DNA from: an uncultured Pirellulaceae bacterium | GTDB lineage: Bacteria > Planctomycetota > Planctomycetia > Pirellulales > Pirellulaceae | Direction: 5' to 3' | DNA: 64,000 bases | Assembly (NCBI GenBank): GCA_938083195.1 | Contig: CALKCK010000027.1 | Location: forward strand, 1 to 64,000 | Shown here: positions 10,548 to 19,173 of the stretch, in pieces | Numbering within the stretch: the first letter of the stretch is position 1 | How the letters are laid out: each line of letters opens with the position of its first letter | Translations under genes and position numbers: made by a program | The notes under the pieces: generated by a model | What the model saw: the letters and a program-made list of their open reading frames with translations, nothing else | Databases searched by the model: none | Told to the model about the DNA's origin: nothing

Positions 10548-10775
10548 CTGGACAAGCTTCAGTTATGACTGAAAATCAGAGGCAAGATTCCATTCCCCAT
10601 CATAGCAGTTTCTCTTTCACGTCATGGGCAACAATCGAAAATGACTTTTTTTCTTAGGAAAAACATTCGATTGATATCGAAAAGAAAACACACACTAGAA
10701 CTTGAATTAATAAGATCTAAACAAAACTACACTCGATTTTGCGCGACCCGATGGATGAATTGCTACAATCATTTC

Positions 10776-11747
10776 ATGGATAAAAAAACACGTCTCTTTG
10801 CAGCTTATTCTACCGGGCCTGTCGGCTTTTTGATGCTACTCGTAATCTTGGCATCACCTTCGGATGGTGCATTGCTACAGGATGCAACCTCCCCGCCGGT
10901 TAAATTGGTCGACATTTCTTCGGTAGAACCAGACCTAACAGTGCCGCCGCTTACCTCGAATTCCCCGCCCCGCGCAGGTAAGCGTTTCCAAGAAGTTCTG
11001 CCCTCCCTGCAAGATACAGAAATACACCATGTCGTCTATCTTCCCATGGACTGGACGCCAACAGGTAGCTATCCAGTTATTGTCGAGTACGTCGGAAATG
11101 GTAACTATCGAAACAGGCTGGGAGATGTCTGTACGGGAAAAGTCGCCGATGGAAAACTCGGCTATGGCATCTCCGGAGGGAAAAAATTCATCTGGGTCTG
11201 CCTGCCGTTTATCGACGAAGCACAAACGAAAAATGCGATTACTTGGTGGGGCAACTCACCCAACTATAATCCGCGGCCAACCGTAGATTACTGCAAGCAG
11301 GTCGTGCCCCGGATTTGCCAACAGTATGGCGGCGATCCCAATCGGATCCTACTCGTCGGATTTTCACGAGGCGCGATTGCATGTAATTTCATCGGACTCT
11401 ACGACGACGAGATTTCAAAACTCTGGAGCGGCTTTGTCGCCTGCAGTCACTATGATGGTGTCACCAATTTTGGATTACCTCAGGGCGATCGAAAATCAGC
11501 CCGACAACGCTTGGATCGACTCGGTCATCGGCCGCAGTTCATCTGCGCTGAATCACCCGCCGGGAAACAATCGATTGAATCTACGCGAACTTACCTTCAA
11601 TCGACTGGGGTGACAGGAGATTTCACCTATCAATCCACCGGATTCCGAAACCACAACGACAGCTGGATCCTGCGACCAAGTCACTCGAGAGAAGTGTTAA
11701 GAACTTGGGTCGAACAACAGATGCAAGCAAATCACCAGAACCGCTAA
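10776..11747 (+). CDS. Secreted alpha/beta-hydrolase-like protein
   Basis: In-frame ATG at 10776 followed by a signal-like sequence; nucleophile-elbow motif ILLVGFSRGAIA. Confidence 0.65.
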   Translation: MDKKTRLFAAYSTGPVGFLMLLVILASPSDGALLQDATSPPVKLVDISSVEPDLTVPPLTSNSPPRAGKRFQEVLPSLQDTEIHHVVYLPMDWTPTGSYPVIVEYVGNGNYRNRLGDVCTGKVADGKLGYGISGGKKFIWVCLPFIDEAQTKNAITWWGNSPNYNPRPTVDYCKQVVPRICQQYGGDPNRILLVGFSRGAIACNFIGLYDDEISKLWSGFVACSHYDGVTNFGLPQGDRKSARQRLDRLGHRPQFICAESPAGKQSIESTRTYLQSTGVTGDFTYQSTGFRNHNDSWILRPSHSREVLRTWVEQQMQANHQNR

Positions 11748-12568
11748 CAGGTATCACATTCGCAAGCATTCACTGCCGCAACCAACTCCTTCATACCGGG
11801 CGAGCTTGCTTCAGCAGCAACCTCGAACCCAGAATCCGTTAAAACCTGAGTAACGCCTGGGCTAATGCTCACCAGCTTCGTTCGCTTCAAATCCTCGCCA
11901 AATAGCGCGATTGTCGCCTTTGCGATGGCACTGCTCGTGACCGTCACCCAGTCAACCTTACCGGCTTGTAATAACGATTGCACCTCCGGTTGAGGAACAA
12001 CAACATCTTGACTTTGATAAACGACCACCTCTCGAAAGTTGAGTTTTGCGTCCGACAAATACTGACCTAAAACGGCGCTACCGCGATTCCCCCTAAAAAC
12101 CATCACCTTTTCTACACCCGCGATTTCCCCTAACTCGGTTCCCAAAGTCTCACTGTTAGCAGTCACGGGCACTAAGTCTACTTTTCTCCCTGTGATCGAA
12201 TAAAACAAGTCGGCAGTCGTTTGCCCAATGGCAGCTACCTTGCCAAAGGGCGCTTGATCCAATTCGCCAAAGACTTCCTCGATCGCTTCCATGGCAAAGC
12301 GAACAGCGTTTCGACTAACCAGAACCAACCACTCAAAATCTCCGATTTGAGAAACCGCTTCGATTAAATCTCGTTGATTTTCAGCAGGAGAAATCTCAAT
12401 GACTGGGTGCCGACGGGTTTTCGCACCCTTTGCTTCAAATAGTTCACACAAACTTCCGGACTGCCGCTCCGGTCTGGTGACTAACACAAATTTGCCAGAA
12501 ACCCAGTTTTCGAGTGGTTTTTGGGGGTCGGAGCCGTCAAAAGCAGGTGGTTTTGGGGGATGGATCAT
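11744..12568 (-). CDS. hemD: Uroporphyrinogen-III synthase
   Basis: VLVTRPERQSGSLCELFEAKGAKTRRHPVIEISP...WLVLVSRNAVRF...AAIGQTTADLF...VTVTSSAIAKA. Confidence 0.85.
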   Translation of the reverse strand: MIHPPKPPAFDGSDPQKPLENWVSGKFVLVTRPERQSGSLCELFEAKGAKTRRHPVIEISPAENQRDLIEAVSQIGDFEWLVLVSRNAVRFAMEAIEEVFGELDQAPFGKVAAIGQTTADLFYSITGRKVDLVPVTANSETLGTELGEIAGVEKVMVFRGNRGSAVLGQYLSDAKLNFREVVVYQSQDVVVPQPEVQSLLQAGKVDWVTVTSSAIAKATIALFGEDLKRTKLVSISPGVTQVLTDSGFEVAAEASSPGMKELVAAVNACECDTC

Positions 12569-12677
12569 AAAAACAAAGGAAAAGAGGGTAAATTAGTGCT
12601 AGACAAAAACCCGATAACTCGCGATATTGTTTGATTCTCAAATTTCAACGCAGCCACGTCAACAGATTTATAGACAA

Positions 12678-12944
12678 ATGCCAAATACAGCAAGCGCCAG
12701 CAAGCGTCTCCGACAAACAAAAGTCCGTCAAGCTCGTAATAAAGCGACCAAAACGGCCATGAAGTCCCAAGTCAAAAAGGTTCTGTCCCTTGCTTCCGAA
12801 GGCAATGTCGAACAGGCCGAAGTTGAGTTCAAACTCGCAGCGAAGAGACTGGACCGAGCTGGCGCGAAAGGCGTGATTCATAAGAACGCTGCTGGGCGAC
12901 AAAAATCACGACTCCAACGAGCCATCAAAGCGGCTAAAAAGTAG
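12678..12944 (+). CDS. rpsT: 30S ribosomal protein S20
   Basis: MPNTASASKRLRQTKVRQARNKATKTAMKSQVKKVL...AAKRLDRAGAKGVIHKNAAGRQKSRLQRAIKAAKK; likely start is the ATG at 12678, not 12627. Confidence 0.95.
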   Translation: MPNTASASKRLRQTKVRQARNKATKTAMKSQVKKVLSLASEGNVEQAEVEFKLAAKRLDRAGAKGVIHKNAAGRQKSRLQRAIKAAKK

Positions 12945-13147
12945 TCCGCTACGTTCAGTAGGCTCCATGGACGCTTGCGATGTGCTTCGTGAAATCGTAC
13001 GCGAATTTACCGGAGCCCGTAGAACGAGCGACAGATTGCAGTGTGGCCATCGCAGACGGTCCCGTCCGTACCTCTTTGCCTTGACGATGGTTCACGCTTC
13101 GATTTTTTTCTTAGCCGGCAAACAGTCGGTTGTCGACGGCTCAATGA

Positions 13148-14437
13148 TTAGCGTCCCCGCTTGGCCTTCGCATCGAATCCACCCCGTCTGGGCTTTTTCG
13201 AGACAGACCGTTTCTTAGATGCACCTTTAGAACCACGTGCATCTTTTCCACGTGCATCCTTACCACGTGCATCTTTTCCTCGTGCATCCTTACCACGTGC
13301 ATCTTTTCCACGTGCATCCTTACCACGTGCATCTTTTCCACGTGCATCTTTTCCACGTGCATCTTTTCTAGGGGCTGCCGTCCTGGCCCCTCTGACGACG
13401 GTTTTCTTACCGCCACTTGTACGTCCCGCGGTCTTGTCGGATCCACGTCTTCCAACTGGCTTCTTTTCTGTCTCAGCATCTCCACTTTCAGAGCTGACTG
13501 TTATTTTTTTCTTCTTTGTAGGGCGACGTCTTTTTTTCAAAGGCTCCGGAGAAGGCGCTTTTTTCAACAATTTAATCTCGGCAGAGGTTAACGCCCGGTG
13601 AGCCCCCCTGGGAAGTTCGCCCAATCGAAGCGGTCCAATCGAAACGCGCTTAAGCGTCCGCACTTTATGTCCGATTCCAGCGAGCATTCGACGGATTTCT
13701 CGGTTTCGCCCCTCCGCCAAGACAATCTCCAACCAGCAACCCCCCGTTGCCCGCTTCAAGAACTTGGCTTTCGTCGCCCGCGCCAAACCTTCGGCAATAT
13801 AAACACCCTCTTCTAGCTTTCTAAGGTCCGCCGCCGCGGGAATCCCGACCACTTGAACGTGGTATCTCTTTTCAACGCCATACTTTGGGTGAGTCAATTG
13901 ATTCGCTAATTCACCATCATTAGTGACTAAAATCAAGCCTTCACTCGACTGATCTAGCCGTCCAACGTTATACACTCGCTTGTCTGTCTTAATTAAGTCA
14001 ATAACACGCGGACGCCCCGACGGATCATTACTGGTCGAGAGAATCCCTGGAGGCTTGTTGAGAATAAAATATTGCAGGCGCTGAACCGTTAACTTTTCAG
14101 CATCTACGTAAATCTCCTGTTTATCGGGATCTACTTTAACGCCGAGCGTCGTGACGACTTGGCCGTCAACTTCGACTCGCCCCTCTTCAATGATCAGCTC
14201 ACACTCCCTGCGACTGCCAACCCCTGCAGAAGCCATCACGCGCTGCAGCCTAAGCCGTCCGTCTTTGGGCTTTGACGATCTCGCCGACGAGCCTGATTTC
14301 TTAGCAGGCTTACGCTGAGTGACCGTTTTTCCAGCTGTTTTTCCAGCTGTTTTTCCAGCCGTTTTTCCAGCCGTTTTTCCACGTCCCGATGCCTTGGGAC
14401 GGGCAGGGGGTTTACTGCTGGATTTCTTTTTCGCCAT
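13148..14437 (-). CDS. S4-domain pseudouridine synthase (RsuA/RluB/RluF family) with repetitive basic N- and C-terminal tails
   Basis: LRLQRVMASAGVGSRRECELIIEEGRVEVDG (S4), NVGRLDQSSEGLILVTNDGELANQLTHP (catalytic GRLD), GRNREIRRMLAGIGHKV; KTAG and DARGK repeats at the two ends. Confidence 0.93.
   Translation of the reverse strand: MAKKKSSSKPPARPKASGRGKTAGKTAGKTAGKTAGKTVTQRKPAKKSGSSARSSKPKDGRLRLQRVMASAGVGSRRECELIIEEGRVEVDGQVVTTLGVKVDPDKQEIYVDAEKLTVQRLQYFILNKPPGILSTSNDPSGRPRVIDLIKTDKRVYNVGRLDQSSEGLILVTNDGELANQLTHPKYGVEKRYHVQVVGIPAAADLRKLEEGVYIAEGLARATKAKFLKRATGGCWLEIVLAEGRNREIRRMLAGIGHKVRTLKRVSIGPLRLGELPRGAHRALTSAEIKLLKKAPSPEPLKKRRRPTKKKKITVSSESGDAETEKKPVGRRGSDKTAGRTSGGKKTVVRGARTAAPRKDARGKDARGKDARGKDARGKDARGKDARGKDARGKDARGKDARGSKGASKKRSVSKKPRRGGFDAKAKRGR
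13233..13367 (-). repeat. Nine tandem 15-bp units encoding (D-A-R-G-K)n
   Basis: ccacgtgcatctttt / ccacgtgcatcctta repeated nine times without gaps (one copy has cctcgtg). Confidence 0.95.
14326..14382 (-). repeat. Tandem 12-bp units encoding (K-T-A-G)n
   Basis: tttttccagctg x2, then tttttccagccg x2, plus a degenerate copy. Confidence 0.93.
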
Positions 14438-14588
14438 CGTGAATCACTTCCTCTAGCGCACAGATGCGCCGAACCATGAGTTATTAAGGAAACCAAGTGT
14501 AGTACCAATCCAACTTATGTATACGTCCAATCTGGCTCCAATTGAGAAAATTAGAACGGTTGGGCAATATCACCGCTATCGCTGAGAA

Positions 14589-15173
14589 TTGAATGGGTTA
14601 TACCAAGTGCCAAATAAACGCCCCACAACCCAAATCCATCCCCCCAAACACACAAACTTTAGGACTCAATTGACGGTGGAAGACGAAATCGAGGAAATAA
14701 CGGCCTATCACGAAGCTGGACACGCTGTGATGGCTGCGGCACTCGGTGGACGCATCATCCGCGTTTCAATCGAACCGCCCGAAGACGATGGTTTGAAGCG
14801 ATTCGGTGAATCGATCGTGAGCTGGCCTCCCTCCACAGATGCCGCAATTTATGAAGTCGAACTCAAAGTCAGCCTCGCTGGCCCTGTCGCCGAACTACTT
14901 TACCGGTCGGAACAGATACCAATTGAATCCGTCCCAGAATTCGCGGCCGACTGGCAGCGAGTGGCCGAATCGGCCGTGCTCCTTAAGGCAACCAGGCGGG
15001 AACAACTGCAACTAATTTCTAGAGCTGAATTCTGGGTTCGAGATTTCTTCAATCAAACTCGTAACTGGGCCGCCGTCGGTGCTGTCGCCGATGAACTTTT
15101 AGCACACTATACGCTAGAGAACGAACAGCTTCAGGAAGCTATCTCATTTTGGATCGATTCAGCTCCCGGTTAA
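14589..15173 (+). CDS. Stand-alone M41 (FtsH-peptidase-like) HEAGH protein
   Basis: EITAYHEAGHAVMAAALGGRIIRVSIEP resembles the FtsH peptidase domain start; no AAA domain and only 194 aa. Confidence 0.6.
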   Translation: MNGLYQVPNKRPTTQIHPPKHTNFRTQLTVEDEIEEITAYHEAGHAVMAAALGGRIIRVSIEPPEDDGLKRFGESIVSWPPSTDAAIYEVELKVSLAGPVAELLYRSEQIPIESVPEFAADWQRVAESAVLLKATRREQLQLISRAEFWVRDFFNQTRNWAAVGAVADELLAHYTLENEQLQEAISFWIDSAPG

Positions 15174-15219
15174 TGAGCCCCGACTCCACGCCTGCTCGCG
15201 AGCGCCGAAGCAGATCTAC

Positions 15220-15876
15220 TCAATTGAGATTCTCAGTAAGACCGTCTAAGCGGCTTGAGATATTCCGGAGCATCTCTTGCTCGAGAGAAAAATCACGTCC
15301 CATCGGAATCCAACCTTCATTAGGGCTCGCTACCACTCCCGCTACCGAATCACGATCAAGCGAATTGTCAAACCGTAACTGACCTTGCGTCGTTGCCCCC
15401 ACAGGCTGGTTAAGATCCTCTAATTCCTTAAAAACCCTCACGTCGATTTGATAGGCATTGCCGGATGGAATCACGCGAATCTTTGCAAACCGCCGCACCG
15501 TCTGAAGCGTAGCATGCAGCCGCTCAAAACCACGGGTTGAATCTTTCTGCCAAGGCTCACCTAACGTGCTGCCGATTTTGGGATGCGTTTCAATCCATCC
15601 CTCAGACATGATTCCATCTAAGACGCGAATGCGTTCCTCGCGATAGATCTTGAAATAATTATCAACCTCATCACTAACTTGCTCCATAACAACCCAGCGA
15701 TCGACCATCGGAACCACCATGGGATTCTGAACTGGCGGGTGCCCCATTAAGTTTGACGATTTTTCGTCGTAACGAAATAAACGACAACCGACCTGGCAAC
15801 TGAGCACCAACAACAATAGCGTCAGGAGCCCTTGCCGGATGAAGGCATTTACTTGGTTGTGTCGCAGCAAACTCAA
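15220..15876 (-). CDS. Putative lipoprotein, unknown function
   Basis: Hydrophobic N-terminus LLTLLLLVLSCQVGCRLF with a lipobox-like VGC; acceptable ORF length and context. Confidence 0.6.
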   Translation of the reverse strand: MSLLRHNQVNAFIRQGLLTLLLLVLSCQVGCRLFRYDEKSSNLMGHPPVQNPMVVPMVDRWVVMEQVSDEVDNYFKIYREERIRVLDGIMSEGWIETHPKIGSTLGEPWQKDSTRGFERLHATLQTVRRFAKIRVIPSGNAYQIDVRVFKELEDLNQPVGATTQGQLRFDNSLDRDSVAGVVASPNEGWIPMGRDFSLEQEMLRNISSRLDGLTENLN

Positions 15877-16006
15877 AACCCAATCCCCTTATTTCAAAAA
15901 TTTCGCGGCGTAGTGTGCGAAATTTATGATTCAGGAGCAATGCCAGGTTTGCTAGCAGGACAGTTCAATGGGCTTATTTTTTGAATCTGCCAGCCAGAAA
16001 TCGGGG

Positions 16007-17104
16007 TTATTGATTGAGTTGCCCACCGTAATCGTTAGTTGGGTCCCGATAATTCGAGTGCAGATGATCCAACGGATCGCCTCCGAGGTCTTGGCAGGCG
16101 TACTCAATAATGAGCGAGGGCGATTGAATCCGATAAGAAATATCACTTTCAGGGCTTCGATTTCCATTCCAAGCAAAACTCATTTGACTCAACTCCGAGC
16201 GAATTTTTCTCATCCGCTTCTCCGACTGCTTAGGAGGGAGATCGCCCACCCATTGCTCGATCAAATTCATTAACACGGCCTGTTGCTTCTTCGTTAATTG
16301 CTCACAAGGCAATCCCTGTGGAACCGGGACAAAATCATCACGCCCCGGCCCGGCAACAATTCGGGCTCGCTTTGGTTGAACGACCGCTTTTTTGACCTGC
16401 TCGTCCGAAAGACTCATCGCCAACTGATGCGCCATCTCCGTCTCATTTTTGAAAGGCCGATATTCGACATCCCCGATTTTAAACGCTTGTGGTTGCGTGC
16501 CAATGAAACTTGGCGACATTGTCATTTTTCTACCTTGAATAGAAATATTCGCCCCAACATGATGGCCATCCAACTGGAAACACCACGGCTCTGTTTTTGA
16601 GGGCAAACCAAAGATCACAATGGCGAAGTTTTCAGTTCCAAATCCCCGCCTCGGCTTGCCATCTTTTAACAGCTGGTCATCGGCGAGCATGATGCTCCTC
16701 ATTTTCTCAAAACCCTGCCGGCTGAACAAACTTCCCATCAAGGCGCAGGCTTTCTCAATTTGTTCCTTATTTAATTCAGACAACTTTACACCGTCTGCAT
16801 CGTTCCGTGCAGGCAGATTCGTCCACTCCCTTCGCCTTTCACTCGATAACTTACCGAGACATTTTGACTTCTGTTCTTCACCCAAGGATTCAAGAAATTG
16901 ATCAGCCAACGCGACGATCGAATCGACAGAGTGCTTGGCCGAAGTTGGATCATACGTTCCAACAACGAAACTGGCATCTGACACAAAATCATCTCGCTCA
17001 GCCCCCACTTCGGAATCCTGCGCCGCACAGACGGAGCCTCCAATGAAAAAGACGAGGCAAACTTGAAACAACCAATAACGAAATATGCAAGGAACAGACT
17101 TCAT
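16007..17104 (-). CDS. DUF3500-like secreted protein
   Basis: Signal-like N-terminus; RRGFGTENFAIVIFGLPSKTEPWCFQLDGHHVGANISIQGRKMTMSPSFIGTQP resembles DUF3500. Confidence 0.7.
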   Translation of the reverse strand: MKSVPCIFRYWLFQVCLVFFIGGSVCAAQDSEVGAERDDFVSDASFVVGTYDPTSAKHSVDSIVALADQFLESLGEEQKSKCLGKLSSERRREWTNLPARNDADGVKLSELNKEQIEKACALMGSLFSRQGFEKMRSIMLADDQLLKDGKPRRGFGTENFAIVIFGLPSKTEPWCFQLDGHHVGANISIQGRKMTMSPSFIGTQPQAFKIGDVEYRPFKNETEMAHQLAMSLSDEQVKKAVVQPKRARIVAGPGRDDFVPVPQGLPCEQLTKKQQAVLMNLIEQWVGDLPPKQSEKRMRKIRSELSQMSFAWNGNRSPESDISYRIQSPSLIIEYACQDLGGDPLDHLHSNYRDPTNDYGGQLNQ

Positions 17105-17197
17105 TCATCGACCTCAGTAAAAAGGAGCTTATGCGTGTTTTTTTTAAATTCAGTTGACGTAACGAATCTCAAAATCCGCCGACCCGAAATTCACAAA

Positions 17198-18844
17198 TCA
17201 ACCAACTTCGACAATAGAGGCATCATAATCTTCGGGCGGCACAAAACCAAGACAATTCAAAGCGGTTGCCGCCAAACTGCTAATTCCAAGATCCTGCTCC
17301 GCCCCCAATCTAATATTAGCTTTCCCGGTGGGATCATAGATATAACACGGTACGGGATTGAGAGTATGACTGGTTTTAGGCTTGGGATTTCCACTCGAGT
17401 CCAACTTTAAATTACCGTCTTTTCCAACTTCAAACATCTCATCTGCGTTACCGTGATCGGCAGTCACAATCATTATCCCGCCGGTCCGATCGATCGCTTC
17501 CTTCAAACGGCCAACGCAAAGATCGACACACTCCACAGAAATCTCAACCGCCAAAAGATCACCCGTATGCCCAACCATGTCACCGTTGGGATAATTGACG
17601 CGAATAAAATCGTGTTTCTGATTATTGATGGAATCGAGAATAACATCGGTAATCTCGCCACCTTTCATCCAAGGACGTTGCTCAAATGGAAGCAGGTCGG
17701 ATTTGATCTCAACATAATCTTCAGCCGAATCATCGAATTTACCACTTCGATTGCCATTAAAAAAATAAGTCACGTGACCATATTTCTGAGTTTCACTGAC
17801 AGCTAATTGAGAAACTCCGGCGCTGGCAAGATACTCTCCCATGGGTCGGTCGATCTTGGGTGGCGTAACGAGAAATCGTCTAGGAATTTCAAGGTCGGCA
17901 TCGTACTGCATGATTCCAGCGAACTTAACGTCTGGCACTCCACCACGGTCAAACGCATCGAGTTCAGCCTCATCAAAGGCGCGCGAAATCTCCATCGCGC
18001 GGTCGCCTCGAAAATTAAACAGAATGACACTATCACCATCGACGATTGGGCCGATGGGTTTACCATTCCGCACCACAACAAACTCTTTGAGATCCTGGTC
18101 AATCACGCCGGGTGTTTCTGCCCGCAGGGTTTCAACTGCGGCTTGGGCCGAATCAAATTCGCGCCCCACTCCTTTTACATGAACATTCCAACCACGTTCC
18201 ACCATTGGCCAATCTGCGTTGTATCGATCCATCGTGATGTATAACCGTCCACCTCCGGAAGCAATTGCATAGTCAAAGTCTCCAGAAGCATTAATTTCGG
18301 CGAGCTGTTTCTCCAGTGCTTCGATGTAGACCAAGGCAGAGGTCGGCGGAACATCGCGGCCGTCTAACAAAGTGTGGACACGCACTTTGCGAATTCCCTG
18401 CCCATGAGTTTGCTTCAACATAGCGGCTAAAATATCGACATGAGAATGAACATTTCCATCGGACAGAAGGCCAATTAAGTGGAGGGTGTTATCTTCAAGT
18501 GACTCGGTAAGGTCTTGCCAAGTTTTTCCCCGAAACATCTCACCGGACCGCACTGAATTCTGAACCAACAGAGCCCCTTGATCAAAAACACGACCGGCCC
18601 CGATCGCGTTATGCCCAACTTCACTGTTGCCCATGTCATCATCCGACGGCATCCCTACTGATTTACCATGAGCGCGAAGCGTGGTGTACACCGAGTTTGC
18701 CTTCAATTGGTCGAGATGAGGCGTGGATGCTTTTGCAACCATATCGCCAAGGTCTCCTTGACCAATTCCAACTCCATCCATAATGACAAGAACGACGGGG
18801 CCTTCGGCTCCAGAAAATGATGGGTGCTTGGTAAGTGGATTCAT
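17198..18844 (-). CDS. gpmI: 2,3-bisphosphoglycerate-independent phosphoglycerate mutase
   Basis: PVVLVIMDGVGIG, MGNSEVGHNAIGAGR, VHTLLDGRDVPPTSA, FNFRGDRAMEI, IVTADHGNADEM. Confidence 0.96.
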   Translation of the reverse strand: MNPLTKHPSFSGAEGPVVLVIMDGVGIGQGDLGDMVAKASTPHLDQLKANSVYTTLRAHGKSVGMPSDDDMGNSEVGHNAIGAGRVFDQGALLVQNSVRSGEMFRGKTWQDLTESLEDNTLHLIGLLSDGNVHSHVDILAAMLKQTHGQGIRKVRVHTLLDGRDVPPTSALVYIEALEKQLAEINASGDFDYAIASGGGRLYITMDRYNADWPMVERGWNVHVKGVGREFDSAQAAVETLRAETPGVIDQDLKEFVVVRNGKPIGPIVDGDSVILFNFRGDRAMEISRAFDEAELDAFDRGGVPDVKFAGIMQYDADLEIPRRFLVTPPKIDRPMGEYLASAGVSQLAVSETQKYGHVTYFFNGNRSGKFDDSAEDYVEIKSDLLPFEQRPWMKGGEITDVILDSINNQKHDFIRVNYPNGDMVGHTGDLLAVEISVECVDLCVGRLKEAIDRTGGIMIVTADHGNADEMFEVGKDGNLKLDSSGNPKPKTSHTLNPVPCYIYDPTGKANIRLGAEQDLGISSLAATALNCLGFVPPEDYDASIVEVG

Positions 18845-19173
18845 AGCGTTTGTGATTTAGATAAAATTAGATTGAAAATTGAACTCGCCGCGTTTCTCGC
18901 GCCCGATGCAATCAGTTCCTATTGTAGGGATCTCAGAGAAATTCGGGAGGGTTACTTGGTTGAAAAAAAGCTTCTTAGACGGGTTATCCCACCAAGGTTC
19001 GAAACCTGAAGCCACTGCGAAGGCAAAACCGATCGTTTCAGCAAGGAAAGCGAAGCCTTCCTGGTTTAGCGTTCTTGTTTCTGAAATAGCCAGTCCACTA
19101 GAACGGATCAAGCTTTTGGAGGACAATTGAAACTTAGGATTGTTCCCTCACTCCACATGAAAATTGACACTTT

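Noticed and set aside
12967-13218. 83-aa ORF MDACDVLREIVREF...
   Set aside because: No recognisable family, weak start context, and runs into the antisense of the pseudouridine synthase gene.
13141-13601. ORFs MHVEKMHVVRMHVEKMH (-) and PRASFPRASLPRASF (+)
   Set aside because: Alternative-frame readings of the 15-bp DARGK array; the frame continuous with the S4/pseudouridine synthase domain is the real one.
18985-19012. tRNA T-arm-like AAGGTTCGAAACCT in the gpmI-pgi intergenic region
   Set aside because: It is a short palindrome; a 7-nt T-loop with a proper 5-bp stem does not form and no cloverleaf is apparent.
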